From: Cherax quadricarinatus
Lineage: Eukaryota > Arthropoda > Malacostraca > Decapoda > Parastacidae
NCBI RefSeq assembly: GCF_038502225.1
Contig: NC_091346.1
Location: forward strand, 12,339,865-12,403,864
Direction: 5' to 3'
Length of the DNA stretch: 64,000 nucleotides
Shown here: piece by piece, positions 21,611-31,793 of the stretch
Numbering within the stretch: the first letter of the stretch is position 1
How the letters are laid out: every line of letters begins with the position of its first letter
The notes under the pieces: generated by a model
The model's input: the letters and a program-made list of their open reading frames with translations, nothing else
Told to the model about the DNA's origin: nothing
The model's database searches: none
Translations under genes and position numbers: made by a program

Positions 21611-23470
21611 CTACCACCTTCACAGCCACCACTACAACCATCACGGCCACTACTACCACCATCACGGCCACCACTACAACCATCACGGCCACCACTACAA
21701 CCATCACGGCCACCACTACAACCATCACGGCCACTACTACCACCATCACGGCCACCACTACAACCATCACGGCCACTACTACCACCATCACGGCCACCAC
21801 TACAACCATCACGGCCACCACTACAACCATCACGGCCACCACTACAACCATCACGGCCACTACTACCACCATCACGGCCACCACTACAACCATCACGGCC
21901 ACCACTACAACCATCACGGCCACCACTACAACCATCACGGCCACTGCTACCACCATCACGGCCACCACTACCACCATCACGGCCACCACTACCACCATCA
22001 CGGCCACTACTACCACCATCACGATCACTACTACCACCATGACGGCCACCACTACCACAATCACGGCCACCACTACCACCATCACTGCCACCACTACCAC
22101 CATCACGGCCACTGCTACCACCATCACGGCTACCACTACCACCATCACGGCCACTGCTACCACCATCACGATCACTACTACCACCATCACGGCCACCACT
22201 ACCACCATCACGGCCACTACTACAACCATCACGATCACTACTACCACCATCACGGCCACCACTACCACCATCACGGCCACCACTACCACCATCACGGCCA
22301 CCACTACCACCATTACGACCACTGATACCACCATCACGGCCACCACTACCACCATCACGGCCACCACTACCACCATCACGGCCACTACTACCATCATGAC
22401 GGCCACCACTACCACCATCACGGCCACCACTACCACCATCATGGCCACCACTACCACCATCACGGCCACTACTACCACCATCACGATCACTACTTCCACC
22501 ATCACGGCCACCACTACCACCATCACGGCCACCACTACCACAATCACGGCCACCACTACCACCATGACGGCCACCACTACCGCCATCGCGGCCACCACTA
22601 CCACCATGACGGCCACTACTACCATCATCACGGCCACCACGACCACCATCACGGCCACCACTACCACCATCACGGCCACCACTACCACCATCACGGCCAC
22701 TACTACCAATATCACGGCCACCACTACCACCATGACGGCCACCACTACCACCATGACGGCCACCACTACCACCACGACGGCCACTACTACCACCATGACG
22801 GCCACCACTACCACCATCACGGCCACCACTACCACCATCACGGTCACCACTACCACCATCACGGCCACTACTACCACCATCACGGCCACCACTACCACCA
22901 TCACGGCCACCACTACCACCATCACGGCCACTACTACCACCATCACGATCACTACTACCACCATCACGGCCACCACTACCACCATCACGGCCACTACTAC
23001 CACCATCACGATCACTACTACCACCATCACGATCACTACTTCCACCATCACGGCCACCACTACCACCATCACGGCCACCACTACCACCATGACGGCCACC
23101 ACTACCACCATCACGGCCACTGCTACCACCATCACGGCCACCACAACCACCATCACGGCCACCACTGCCACCATCACGGCCACCACTACCACCATCACAG
23201 CCACCACTGCCACCATCACGGCCACCACTACCAACATCACGGCCACTACTACCACCATCACGGCCACCACAACCACCATCACGGCCACCACTGCCACCAT
23301 CACGGCCACCACAACTACCATCACGGCCACCACTGCCACCATCACGGCCACCACAACCACCATCACGGCCACCACTGCCACCATCATGGCCACCACAACC
23401 ACCATCACGGCCACCACTGCCACCATCACGGCCACCACTGCCACCATCACGGCCACCACTACCATCATCA
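21611..23470. repeat. 21-bp minisatellite (GGCCACCACTACCACCATCAC type)
   Basis: Close to 90 copies of a 21-bp unit. Variants are GCCACTACT/GCCACCACT, ACGATCACT and CTACAACC. The CTACAACC type is confined to the left 400 bp, so homogenisation is local. As 21 is a multiple of 3 and the unit has no stop in several frames, it yields a 680-codon Val/Met frame, a 624-codon Gly/Arg/Asp/Ser frame (both minus) and a 506-codon Thr/Ile frame (plus). I treat none as a gene. Confidence 0.93.
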
Positions 23471-23704
23471 CGATCCAACTCCGTAGATCAAGAGCCCTTC
23501 ACCAGCATCAAGGAACCTCCCTAAAAGGGGATGGTAATCAAGGACACTACTCCCTTTAAGGAAAGTTTCTTTCACTGGTGACAGGCTCTTGATCCAAGGA
23601 ATTAAACCTGATTTCTTCTTAAATTAACAATGAATGCCTCAATGTCTGCCTTTCCAAGGCGCTGTATCATCCTTACGGATTTAGTGCTCCATTTTTAATA
23701 TTAA
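23471..23704. mobile_element. Decapod-type interspersed repeat fragment
   Basis: Contains inverted pieces (TAGATCAAGAGCC / GGCTCTTGATCC) and GGCGCTGTATCATCCTTACG with GATTTAGTGCTCC, wording I associate with a common decapod repeat. A related piece lies at 47690-47755 in the opposite sense. Confidence 0.45.
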
Positions 23705-23832
23705 TAACGCGTAGCTGATGTTAGGTGACTAGCCCAGGTAGTGTTAGGTGATCAGAGGGGACCTGATATAAGGTGACTAACCCAGACAGTTAGTGCTAGG
23801 TAATCAGAGGGGACCTGATGTAAGGTGACTAA
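23705..23832. repeat. 52-bp satellite, segment 1
   Basis: Units containing GGTGATCAGAGGGGACC and GACTAACCCAGG. Start of the large array that runs to 35.9 kb with interruptions. Confidence 0.9.
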
Positions 23833-24780
23833 CCCATTACATTACAGTAGAGCACTCCAGGAAGATTTGAATAGACTGATGCAGTGGTCGGAGAGGTGGC
23901 AGATGCAGTTTAATATAGACAAATGCAAAGTTCTAAATGTTGGACAGGACAATAACCATGCCACATATAAACTAAATAATGTAGATCTTAATATTACGGA
24001 TTGCGAAAAAGATTTAGGAGTTCTGGTTAGCAGTAATCTGAAACCAAGACAACAGTGCATAAGTGTTCGCAATAAAGCTAATAGAATCCTTGGCTTCATA
24101 TCAAGAAGCATAAATAATAGGAGTCCTCAGGTTGTTTTTCAACTCTATACATCCTTGGTTAGGCCTCATTTAGATTATGCTGCACAGTTTTGGTCACCGT
24201 ATTACAGAATGGATATAAATGCTCTGGAAAATGTACAAAGGAGGATGACAAAGGTGATCCCATGTATCAGAAACCTTCCCTATGAGGATAGACTAAGGGC
24301 CCTGAATCTGCACTCTCTAGAAAGACGTAGAATTAGGGGGGATATGATTGAGATGTACAAATGGAAGACAGGAATAAATAAAGGGGATGTAAATAGTGTG
24401 CTGAAAATATCTAGCCTAGACAGGACTCGCAGCAATGGTTATAAGTTGGAAAAATTCAGATTCAGGAAGGATATAGGAAAGAACTGGTTTGGTAATAGAG
24501 TTGTGGATGAGTGGAACAAACTCCCAAGTACAGTTATAGAGGCCAGAACGTTGTGTAGCTTTAAAAATAGGTTGGATAAATACATGAGTGGATGTGGGTG
24601 GGTGTGAGTTGGACCTGATAGCTTGTGCTACCAGGTCGGTTGCCGTGTTCCCCCCTTAAGTCAATGTGACCTGACCTGACTAGGTTGGGTGCATTGGCTT
24701 AAGCCGGTAGGAGACTTGGACCTGCCTCGCATGGGCCAGTAGGCCTGCTGCAGTGTTCCTTTGTTCTTATGTTCTTATGA
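23833..24780 (+). pseudogene. 5'-truncated CR1-like LINE, copy A (RT C-terminal region)
   Basis: A 250-codon frame starts at LQEDLNRLMQWSERWQMQFN, just after the catalytic Asp-Asp region, and runs to KYMSGCGWV at 24607. It covers the RT thumb and C-terminal domain with the LVRPHLDYAAQFWSPYYRM block. A 3' UTR follows, with a tail of GTTCTTAT repeats as in CR1-type elements. No palm catalytic residues, hence not functional. It sits inside the 52-bp satellite and is duplicated with its flanks at 28773-29720 (constant offset 4,940 bp). Confidence 0.9.
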
Positions 24781-25440
24781 TCTGATGTAAGGAGACTAAC
24801 CCAGGTAGTTATTGCTAGGTGATCAGAGGGGACCTGATGTAAGGAGACTAATCCAGGTAGTTATTGCTAGGTGATCATAGGGGACCTGATGTAAGGTGAC
24901 TCACCCAGGTAGTTATTGCTAGATGATCAGAAGGGACCTGATGTAAGATGACTAACCCAGGTGGTTATTGCTAGGTGATCATAGGGGACCTGATGTAAGG
25001 TGACTAACCCAGGTAGTTATTGCTAGATGATCAGAGGGGCCTGATGTAAGGTGACTAACCCAGGTACTTAGTGCTAGGTGATCAGAGGGGACCTGATGTA
25101 AAGTGACTAACCCAGGTAGTTATTGCTAGATGATCAGAGGGGACCTGATGTAAGGTGACTAACCCAGGTACTTAGTGCTAGGTGATCAGAGGGGACCTTA
25201 TGTAAAGTGACTAACCCAGGTAGTTATTGCTAGGTGATCATAGGGGACCTGATGTAAGGTGACTAACCCAGGTAGTTATTGATAGATGATCAGAGGGGAC
25301 CTGATGTAAGGTGACTAACCCAGGTACTTAGTGCTAGGTGATCAGAGGGGACCTGATGTAAAGTGACTAACCCAGGTAGTTATTGCTAGATGATCAGAGG
25401 GGACCTGATGTAAGGTGACTAACCCAGGTAGTTAGTGCTA
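24781..25440. repeat. 52-bp satellite, segment 2
   Basis: Thirteen units between LINE copies A and B. Variant order (GTACTTAGTG alternating with GTAGTTATTG) matches segment 4 after copy C, except for four extra units here. Confidence 0.93.
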
Positions 25441-27741
25441 GTTAGTAACTTGAGTACTAGGAGAACTAGTAATAGGCAAAATGAGGTGGATATTGGAAAG
25501 CCAGTGGCACTAATTGACAAGGACAGTAATAGGTTTAGTGGAATAACAGAAAGGAGCAGGAAGGGTAAAGAGAGAGGAGGGTCATTAAAAATTTATTACA
25601 CAAATAGTCGCAGTGCTAGGAATAAGATGGACGAGTTGAGACTAGTTGCTAGTGCAGGTAACATAGATGTATTTGCCATTACTGAGACGTGGTTTAATTC
25701 AAAAAGTCGGGACATGCCTGCAGAATGTCACATTCAGGGTTTTAAATTGTTCCAAGTAGATAGAAGTATCGGGAAGGGGGGTGGGGTGGCATTGTATGTC
25801 CGAGATCGCTTGAACTGTTGCATAAAAACGGGTATTAAGTCTGAAGTAACACATACAGAGTCTGTTTGGATAGAATTTTCAGAGGGGCATGAAAAATTAA
25901 TTTTAGGTGTGATATACCGTCCCCCAAATTTAGATAGGGACCAAGGGAGACTACTATGGGAGGAAATTGTTAGGGCCACAAGGCACGATAATGTAGTAAT
26001 TCTAGGAGACTTTAACTTTAGTCATATTGATTGGAATTTCTTGACTGGGAATTTAGAATCATACGATTTCTTAGAAGTAGTCCAGGATTGTTTTTTGAAG
26101 CAGTTTGTGACAGAACCTACAAGGGGAAATAACCTGCTTGACTTAGTTCTGGCAAACAATGAATCCCTTGTTAATAATTTAGAAGTTTCAGAGGAACTGG
26201 GTGCTAGCGACCACAAATCAATTACATTTAGAATTGAATGGAAGTATGATAGTAGGGATAACTCAGTAACAGTCCCAGATTTTCGCTTAGCAGATTACGA
26301 TGGGCTTAGAGAACACTTATCATCTGTTGACTGGGGTAACGAAGAGAGCTATCAATATGACAGTTTTCTGAACACAATACATGCTGCTCAAAGAACGTTT
26401 ATCCCTTATAAGGAAATTAGATCAAATAGAAATGACCCAAAATGGATGAATAATAGGCTGAAATATCTACTAGGGCATAAGAAAGGAATTTATAGGCGTA
26501 TCAAAAGAGGCGAGGGTCATCTTATGAATCAGGATATTGACATTAAGAGGGACATTAAAAAGGGGATAAGAAAAGCTAAAAGGGACTATGAAATTAAAGT
26601 TGCTAGGGATTCTAAAACTAACCCAAAAAGTTTTTTCCAGGTATATAGAACAAAAGTCAGAGATAAGATAGGTCCCCTTAAAAATAACTATGGGCATCTT
26701 ACTGACAAAGAGAATGAAATGTGCTCGATTTTAAATAAATATTTTCTCTCGGTTTTTACACAGGAAGACACTAATAATATTCCGGTAATTAATTTTTATA
26801 GTGGATCAGAAGAAGATATATTATGTAACATCACAGTCACTAGTGAAATGGTTGTGAAGCAGATAGACCGACTGAAGCAAAATAAGTCACCGGGTCCTGA
26901 TGAGGTTTTTTCAAGGGTTCTTAAGGAATGCAAAGTGGAAGTCTGTGAACCATTAACTAATATTTTTAATTTATCTCTTCAAACAGGTGTAGTGTCTGAT
27001 ATGTGGAAGATGGCTAATGTAATTCCTATTTTTAAAACAGGGGACAAGTCGTTACCGTCAAATTACCGCCCAATAAGCCTGACCTCAATTGTAGGCAAGT
27101 TGCTGGAGTCAATTATAGCTGAGGTTATAAGAAGCCATCTCGATAAGCATAGCTTGATTAATGATACTCAGCATGGATTCACAAGAGGCCGGTCTTGTCT
27201 AACTAATTTATTAACTTTCTTCAGTAAAGCTTTTGAGGCTGTTGACCACGATAAAGAATTTGATATTGTTTACTTAGATTTTAGTAAGGCATTTGATAGA
27301 GTTCCGCACCAAAGACTGTTGAAGAAAGTAGCAGCTCATGGCATTGGGGGAAGGGTGCTCTCGTGGATCGAGTCATGGCTCACAGACAGGAAGCAGAGAG
27401 TGTCCATAAATGGGGTTAAATCCGAGTGGGGATCAGTAACAAGTGGCGTTCCACAGGGATCAGTCTTGGGCCCGTTGTTGTTTATAATATATATCAATGA
27501 TCTTGATGAAGGAATTGCTAGTGATATGAGTAAATTCGCCGATGACACGAAGATAGGTAGGATAATTGATTCAAACGTAGATGTTAGGGAACTTCAGGAG
27601 GATTTAGACAAACTCTACTCTTGGTCAGAAAAGTGGCAGATGCGGTTCAATGTAGATAAATGCAAGGTTCTGAAGCTCGGGAGTGTCCATAACCCTAGCA
27701 CTTATAAGTTAAATAATGTAGAACTTAGCCATACAGATTGA
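25435..27741 (+). CDS. LINE ORF2: APE endonuclease plus reverse transcriptase, ended by TGA
   Basis: Encodes the target-primed reverse transcription enzyme of a CR1-like LINE. Numbering from 25435, the endonuclease spans about residues 50-270: TETW with E84, YRPP at 161-164, GDFN with D192 and N194, SDH at 258-260. The RT spans about 525-768: PSNYRPISL, YLDFSKAFD with D615, GVPQGSVLGPLLF, FADD at 701-704. All catalytic residues I can place are present. The first six bases are satellite. The first ATG in frame (25627) lies inside the endonuclease, so the start is lost by truncation. TGA at 27739-27741 sits where copies A and C have a Cys codon, so it is a point mutation. The C-terminal third follows in the same frame. 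Confidence 0.9.
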   Translation: MLVSNLSTRRTSNRQNEVDIGKPVALIDKDSNRFSGITERSRKGKERGGSLKIYYTNSRSARNKMDELRLVASAGNIDVFAITETWFNSKSRDMPAECHIQGFKLFQVDRSIGKGGGVALYVRDRLNCCIKTGIKSEVTHTESVWIEFSEGHEKLILGVIYRPPNLDRDQGRLLWEEIVRATRHDNVVILGDFNFSHIDWNFLTGNLESYDFLEVVQDCFLKQFVTEPTRGNNLLDLVLANNESLVNNLEVSEELGASDHKSITFRIEWKYDSRDNSVTVPDFRLADYDGLREHLSSVDWGNEESYQYDSFLNTIHAAQRTFIPYKEIRSNRNDPKWMNNRLKYLLGHKKGIYRRIKRGEGHLMNQDIDIKRDIKKGIRKAKRDYEIKVARDSKTNPKSFFQVYRTKVRDKIGPLKNNYGHLTDKENEMCSILNKYFLSVFTQEDTNNIPVINFYSGSEEDILCNITVTSEMVVKQIDRLKQNKSPGPDEVFSRVLKECKVEVCEPLTNIFNLSLQTGVVSDMWKMANVIPIFKTGDKSLPSNYRPISLTSIVGKLLESIIAEVIRSHLDKHSLINDTQHGFTRGRSCLTNLLTFFSKAFEAVDHDKEFDIVYLDFSKAFDRVPHQRLLKKVAAHGIGGRVLSWIESWLTDRKQRVSINGVKSEWGSVTSGVPQGSVLGPLLFIIYINDLDEGIASDMSKFADDTKIGRIIDSNVDVRELQEDLDKLYSWSEKWQMRFNVDKCKVLKLGSVHNPSTYKLNNVELSHTD

Positions 27742-28164
27742 GAAAAGGACTTGGGGGTTATGGTAAGCAGCAACCTTAAACCAAGACAGCAATGCCTAAG
27801 CGTACGTAATAAGGCAAATAGATTACTGGGATTTGTATCAAGAAGTGTAAGCAACAGAAGTCCAGAGGTCATACTGCAGCTTTATACATCATTAGTAAGG
27901 CCTCACCTAGATTATGCAGCTCAATTCTGGTCTCCATATTACAGAATGGACATAAATTCGTTAGAAAACATTCAGCGTAGGATGACTAAATTAATACATA
28001 GCATTAGAAATCTTCCTTATGAAGAAAGATTGAAGACTCTTAAGTTACATTCACTTGTTAGACGAAGAATGAAGGGAGACCTGATCGAAGTGTATAAGTG
28101 GAAGATAGGTATTAATAAAGGGGATATTAACAAGGTCTTGAGGATATCTCTCCAAGAGAGAACC
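27742..28164 (+). pseudogene. LINE ORF2 continuation after the TGA (RT C-terminal region)
   Basis: In-frame continuation beginning EKDLGVMVSSNLKPRQQ, with the RPHLDYAAQFWSPYYRM block. It ends where a 130-bp insertion enters at LQERT. Needs the TGA at 27739 to be read through to be joined to the enzyme. Confidence 0.85.
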
Positions 28165-28294
28165 CGCTCTCCAGGAGCTTTATCAAGCTTGATAAAGCTC
28201 CTGGAGAGCGAAACGTTGCCACAATAAATGTCACATTAGTTGCACTTGTGTCCTTTTACTTTACATATTGTCGGTAATTCTACCAACTTTATTA
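28165..28294 (+). mobile_element. 130-bp hammerhead-bearing insertion with 12-bp target duplication
   Basis: Flanked by CAAGAGAGAACC at 28153-28164 and 28295-28306. The insert opens with a perfect 46-bp palindrome (28165-28210, centre AAGCTT), then a hammerhead-like segment, then AATAAATGTCACATTAG, a T-rich part and TCGGTAATTCTACCAAC. No coding capacity. It interrupts the LINE frame, and the LINE protein continues on the far side. Size, duplication length and ribozyme suggest a non-autonomous Penelope-related retroelement. Confidence 0.75.
28187..28220 (+). ncRNA. Hammerhead-ribozyme-like motif 6 (U3-A8 core variant)
   Basis: Layout GC, TTGATAA (28189-28195), one A, GCTC-CTGGA-GAGC (28197-28209), then GAAACGTTGCC. 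Against CTGATGA, C3 becomes T and G8 becomes A together. These two bases pair in the hammerhead core, so the change is compensatory. Stem I is short (GC/GC). Cleavage would follow GTT. Confidence 0.5.
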
Positions 28295-28486
28295 CAAGAG
28301 AGAACCTGCAGTAATGGATTTAAATTAGATAAGTTTAGATTTAGAAAGGACATAGGAAAGTATTGGTTTGGAAATAGGGTAGTTGATGAGTGGAACAGTC
28401 TACCTAGTTGGGTTATTGAGGCTGGGACTTTGGGTAGTTTCAAATTTAGGTTGGATAAGTACATGAGTGGGAGGGGTTGGATTTGA
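28295..28486 (+). pseudogene. LINE ORF2 C-terminal end, beyond the insertion
   Basis: Continues the LINE B protein from QERTCSNGFKLDKFRF to SGRGWI and a TGA at 28484-28486, after the second copy of the target duplication. A 3' UTR and a TTCTTATG tail follow to 28640. Confidence 0.85.
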
Positions 28487-28640
28487 GAGGGACTTGCACA
28501 TCGGAGCTTGTTTCTTGGGTGGCATTGAAAATTGGGTTGGTCAAATGTTTGTTAGTGGGATGAATTGTAAAGGACCTGCCTAGTATGGGCCAACAGGCCT
28601 TCTGCAGTGTTCCTCCTTTCTTATGTTCTTATGTTCTTAT

Positions 28641-28772
28641 CAGAGGGGACCTGATATAAGGTGACTAACCCAGGTAGTTATTGCTAGGTGATCAGAGGGG
28701 ATCTGATGTAAGGTGACTAACCCAGGTAGTTATTGATAGGTGATCAGAGGGGACCTGATGTAAGGTGACTAA
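28641..28772. repeat. 52-bp satellite, segment 3
   Basis: Two and a half units between LINE B and LINE C. They include the rare GGGGATCTGATG variant also found at about 30.24 kb. Confidence 0.9.
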
Positions 28773-29720
28773 CCCATTACATTACAGTAGAGCACTCCAG
28801 GACGATTTGAATAGACTGATGCAGTGGTCGGAGAAGTGGCAGATGTAGTTTAATATAGACAAATGCAAAGTTCTAAATGTTGGACAGGACAATAACCATG
28901 CCACATATAAACTAAATAATGTAGATCTTAATATTACGGATTGCGAAAAAGATTTAGGAGTTCTGGTTAGCAGTAATCTGAAACCAAGACAACAGTGCAT
29001 AAGTGTTCGCAATAAAGCTAATAGAATCCTTGGCTTCATATCAAGAAGCATAAATAATAGGAGTCCTCAGGTTGTTTTTCAACTCTATACATCCTTGGTT
29101 AGGCCTCATTTAGATTATGCTGCACAGTTTTGGTCACCGTATTACAGAATGGATATAAATGCTCTGGAAAATGTACAAAGGAGGATGACAAAGTTGATCC
29201 CATGTATCAGAAACCTTCCCTATGAGGATAGACTAAGGGCCCTGAATCTGCACTCTCTAGAAAGACGTAGAATTAGGGGGGATATGATTGAGATGTACAA
29301 ATGGAAGACAGGAATAAATAAAGGGGATGTAAATAGTGTGCTGAAAATATCTAGCGTAGACAGGACTCGCAGCAATGGTTATAAGTTGGAAAAATTCAGA
29401 TTCAGGAAGGATATAGGAAAGAACTGGTTTGGTAATAGAGTTGTGGATGAATGGAACAAACTCCCAAGTACAGTTATAGAGGCCAGAACGTTGTGTAGCT
29501 TTAAAAATAGGTTGGATAAATACATGAGTGGATGTGGGTGGGTGTGAGTTGGACCTGATAGCTTGTGCTACCAGGTCGGTTGCCGTGTTCCTCCCTTAAG
29601 TCAATGTGACCTGACCTGACTAGGTTGGGTGCATTGGCTTAAGCCGGTAGGAGACTTGGACCTGCCTCGCATGGGCCAGTAGGCCTGCTGCAGTGTTCCT
29701 TCGTTCTTATGTTCTTATGA
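28773..29720 (+). pseudogene. 5'-truncated CR1-like LINE, copy C
   Basis: Same start, end and sequence as copy A at a 4,940-bp offset, with few substitutions. One of them turns a CAG codon into TAG at about 28847 (QM-stop-FNIDK), so the intact frame begins only at 29095. It lies in matching satellite on both sides, so A and C are one insertion later duplicated, not two insertions. Confidence 0.9.
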
Positions 29721-30642
29721 TCTGATGTAAGGAGACTAACCCAGGTAGTTATTGCTAGGTGATCAGAGGGGACCTGATGTAAGGAGACTAATCCAGGTAG
29801 TTATTGCTAGGTGATCATAGGGGACCTGATGTAAGGTGACTCACCCAGGTAGTTATTGCTAGATGATCAGAAGGGACCTGATGTAAGATGACTAACCCAG
29901 GAAGTTATTGCTAGGTGATCATAGGGGACCTGATGTAAGGTGACTAACCCAGGTAGTTATTGCTAGATGATCAGAGGGGACCTGATGTAAGGTGACTAAC
30001 CCAGGTACTTAGTGCTAGGTGATCAGAGGGGACCTGATGTAAAGTGACTAACCCAGGTAGTTATTGCTAGATGATCAGAGGGGACCTGATGTAAGGTGAC
30101 TAACCCAGGTACTTAGTGCTAGGTGATCAGAGGGGACCTGATGTAAAGTGACTAACCCAGGTAGTTAGTGCTAGGTGATCAGAGGGGACCTGATATAAGG
30201 TGACTAACCCAGGTAGTTATTGCTAGGTGATCAGAGGGGATCTGATGTAAGGTGACTAACCCAGGTAGTTATTGCTAGGTGATCAGAGGGGACCTGATGT
30301 AAGGTGAATAATCAATCCAGGTAGTTATTGCTAGATGATCAGAGGGGACCTGATGTAAGGTGACTAACCCAGGTAGTTATTGTTAGATGATCAGAGGGGA
30401 CCTGATGTAAGGTGACTAACGCAGGTAATTATTGCTAGATGATCAGATGGGACCTGATGTAAGGTGACTAACCCAGGTAGTTATTGCTAGGTGATCAGAG
30501 GGGACCTGATGTAAGGTGACTAACCCAGGTAGTTATTGCTAGATGATCAGAGGGGACCTGATGTAAGGTGACTAAACCAGATAGATTGTGCTAAGTGATC
30601 AGAGGAGATTTCATATGAGGTGACTAACCCAGGTAGTTAGTG
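29721..30642. repeat. 52-bp satellite, segment 4
   Basis: About 18 units. Units 1-8 repeat the variant order seen after copy A. The unit boundary at 30173/30174 corresponds to the LINE B insertion site. Confidence 0.92.
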
Positions 30643-30647
30643 TTAGG

Positions 30648-31788
30648 CGTTACAAAAAACGCGATTTCTAATAAGCATAGAGATCTCTAGTGATTACTAG
30701 AAAGGACTGCCCTTCTAGCATCCAGCCTGTTACTGGGTTTTTGTAACAAGTAGTCAGTATCCTGGTCCAATTATCCATTAGAATTTAGTAAGATTCCATA
30801 GTGTTTCAGGATTACAACTGGTAGGCTACTAACTAAAGAAATTAAAATTTAATAAGTTTATTTATAACAAAATTGTCTAGGCGTATATTATTAAAGCAAA
30901 TTAAACTAATCAATTGAATATAATACAGGATACAAGTTGCTACACTACTCTGGTGTACAGTAGTATTGTGTTGAAGGCACATATCACATCTTTATGGCTT
31001 TTAAGTACCGTCTGGTACATTGTCAGCATTTAATAACATAATACAAATATATACAAGTAAGTTTGTGTGTATGTGTGTAAGTGCTCTAAGTAGTTCGCTA
31101 TGTCTCAAGACTCGACTAGACTTAACCAGTGACTGACTAAAAGTCCTCACATAAACTAACTTCTTGACCAACCTGGCAATCAGAACAGCTTGCTTGAACA
31201 ATAAGGCGACTGTTAAGCCGAACAGCAATATAACAAGCAACAGCAACACAGAATCAGGAACAAGGAGATAATATAACGACACTAAGTAGGGACCATCTGC
31301 AGATCCTCCACAAAAATCACAAAACTCCCATACTACTGAATCTAAGTTGAGCATAAGAAAATCCCCGACTGTGACAAAACACAGATACCTATAAATTAGA
31401 TCAGAAGCTACAGCTCAGGACCTGAGTTTCTCAGAGTGTCTGTGCTACACACAACCTCAGTACAACGTCGAAAATCACTAAGTCTAGGGCCAAACAGAAA
31501 AGAGGGCGAGTCAAAGCAAGACAGTCTCACCCAGGAGAGGTGTTATCACCCCCCTCCTTCCCCAATCACGTGACTCCGTGGACTGCTGCTGCCCAGCAAC
31601 ACAGAGAAGCCTGCAGGGAAACAAGCAGAACTGGTAGTTAGATCCTACCTAATAATATAACTAAGTCAAATAATAATATAAAGCAATATATTTACGATTT
31701 AGCTAATATCGCAAATATAAGCAATATAAAATTATACGAAGAGGTAATATACATTATATACATTGTGACCCATTCAGGGGTCGCAATA
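30648..31788 (-). mobile_element. Solo LTR, minus orientation
   Basis: A 1,141-bp block in the satellite, inverted relative to 33765-34973. Flanked by TTAGG (30643-30647) and CTAGG (31789-31793), a 5-bp target duplication with one mismatch. Ends correspond to TG...CA with one change at each end (CG and TA on the plus strand). A minus frame of 117 codons (31001-31354) starting MLNLDSVVWEFCDFCGG recurs in the other copy, but I see no known domain. Confidence 0.8.
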
Positions 31789-31793
31789 CTAGG

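Larger units (their letters stand above)
25441..28640 (+). mobile_element. Near-complete CR1-like LINE, copy B
   Basis: 3.2-kb element from the endonuclease start to a TTCTTATG-repeat tail, inserted in the 52-bp satellite. The 5' end is truncated: the frame is already open at the junction and no ATG precedes the endonuclease. Damage is one in-frame TGA, one 130-bp insertion, and no visible target duplication, only loss of a few bases of the satellite unit. An array position at 30173/30174 keeps the matching uninterrupted satellite sequence. Confidence 0.9.

Noticed and set aside
23842..24111. Minus frames of 89 codons in LINE copies A and C
   Set aside because: Shadows of the LINE reverse transcriptase on the opposite strand. 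The sense-strand protein is clearly recognisable.
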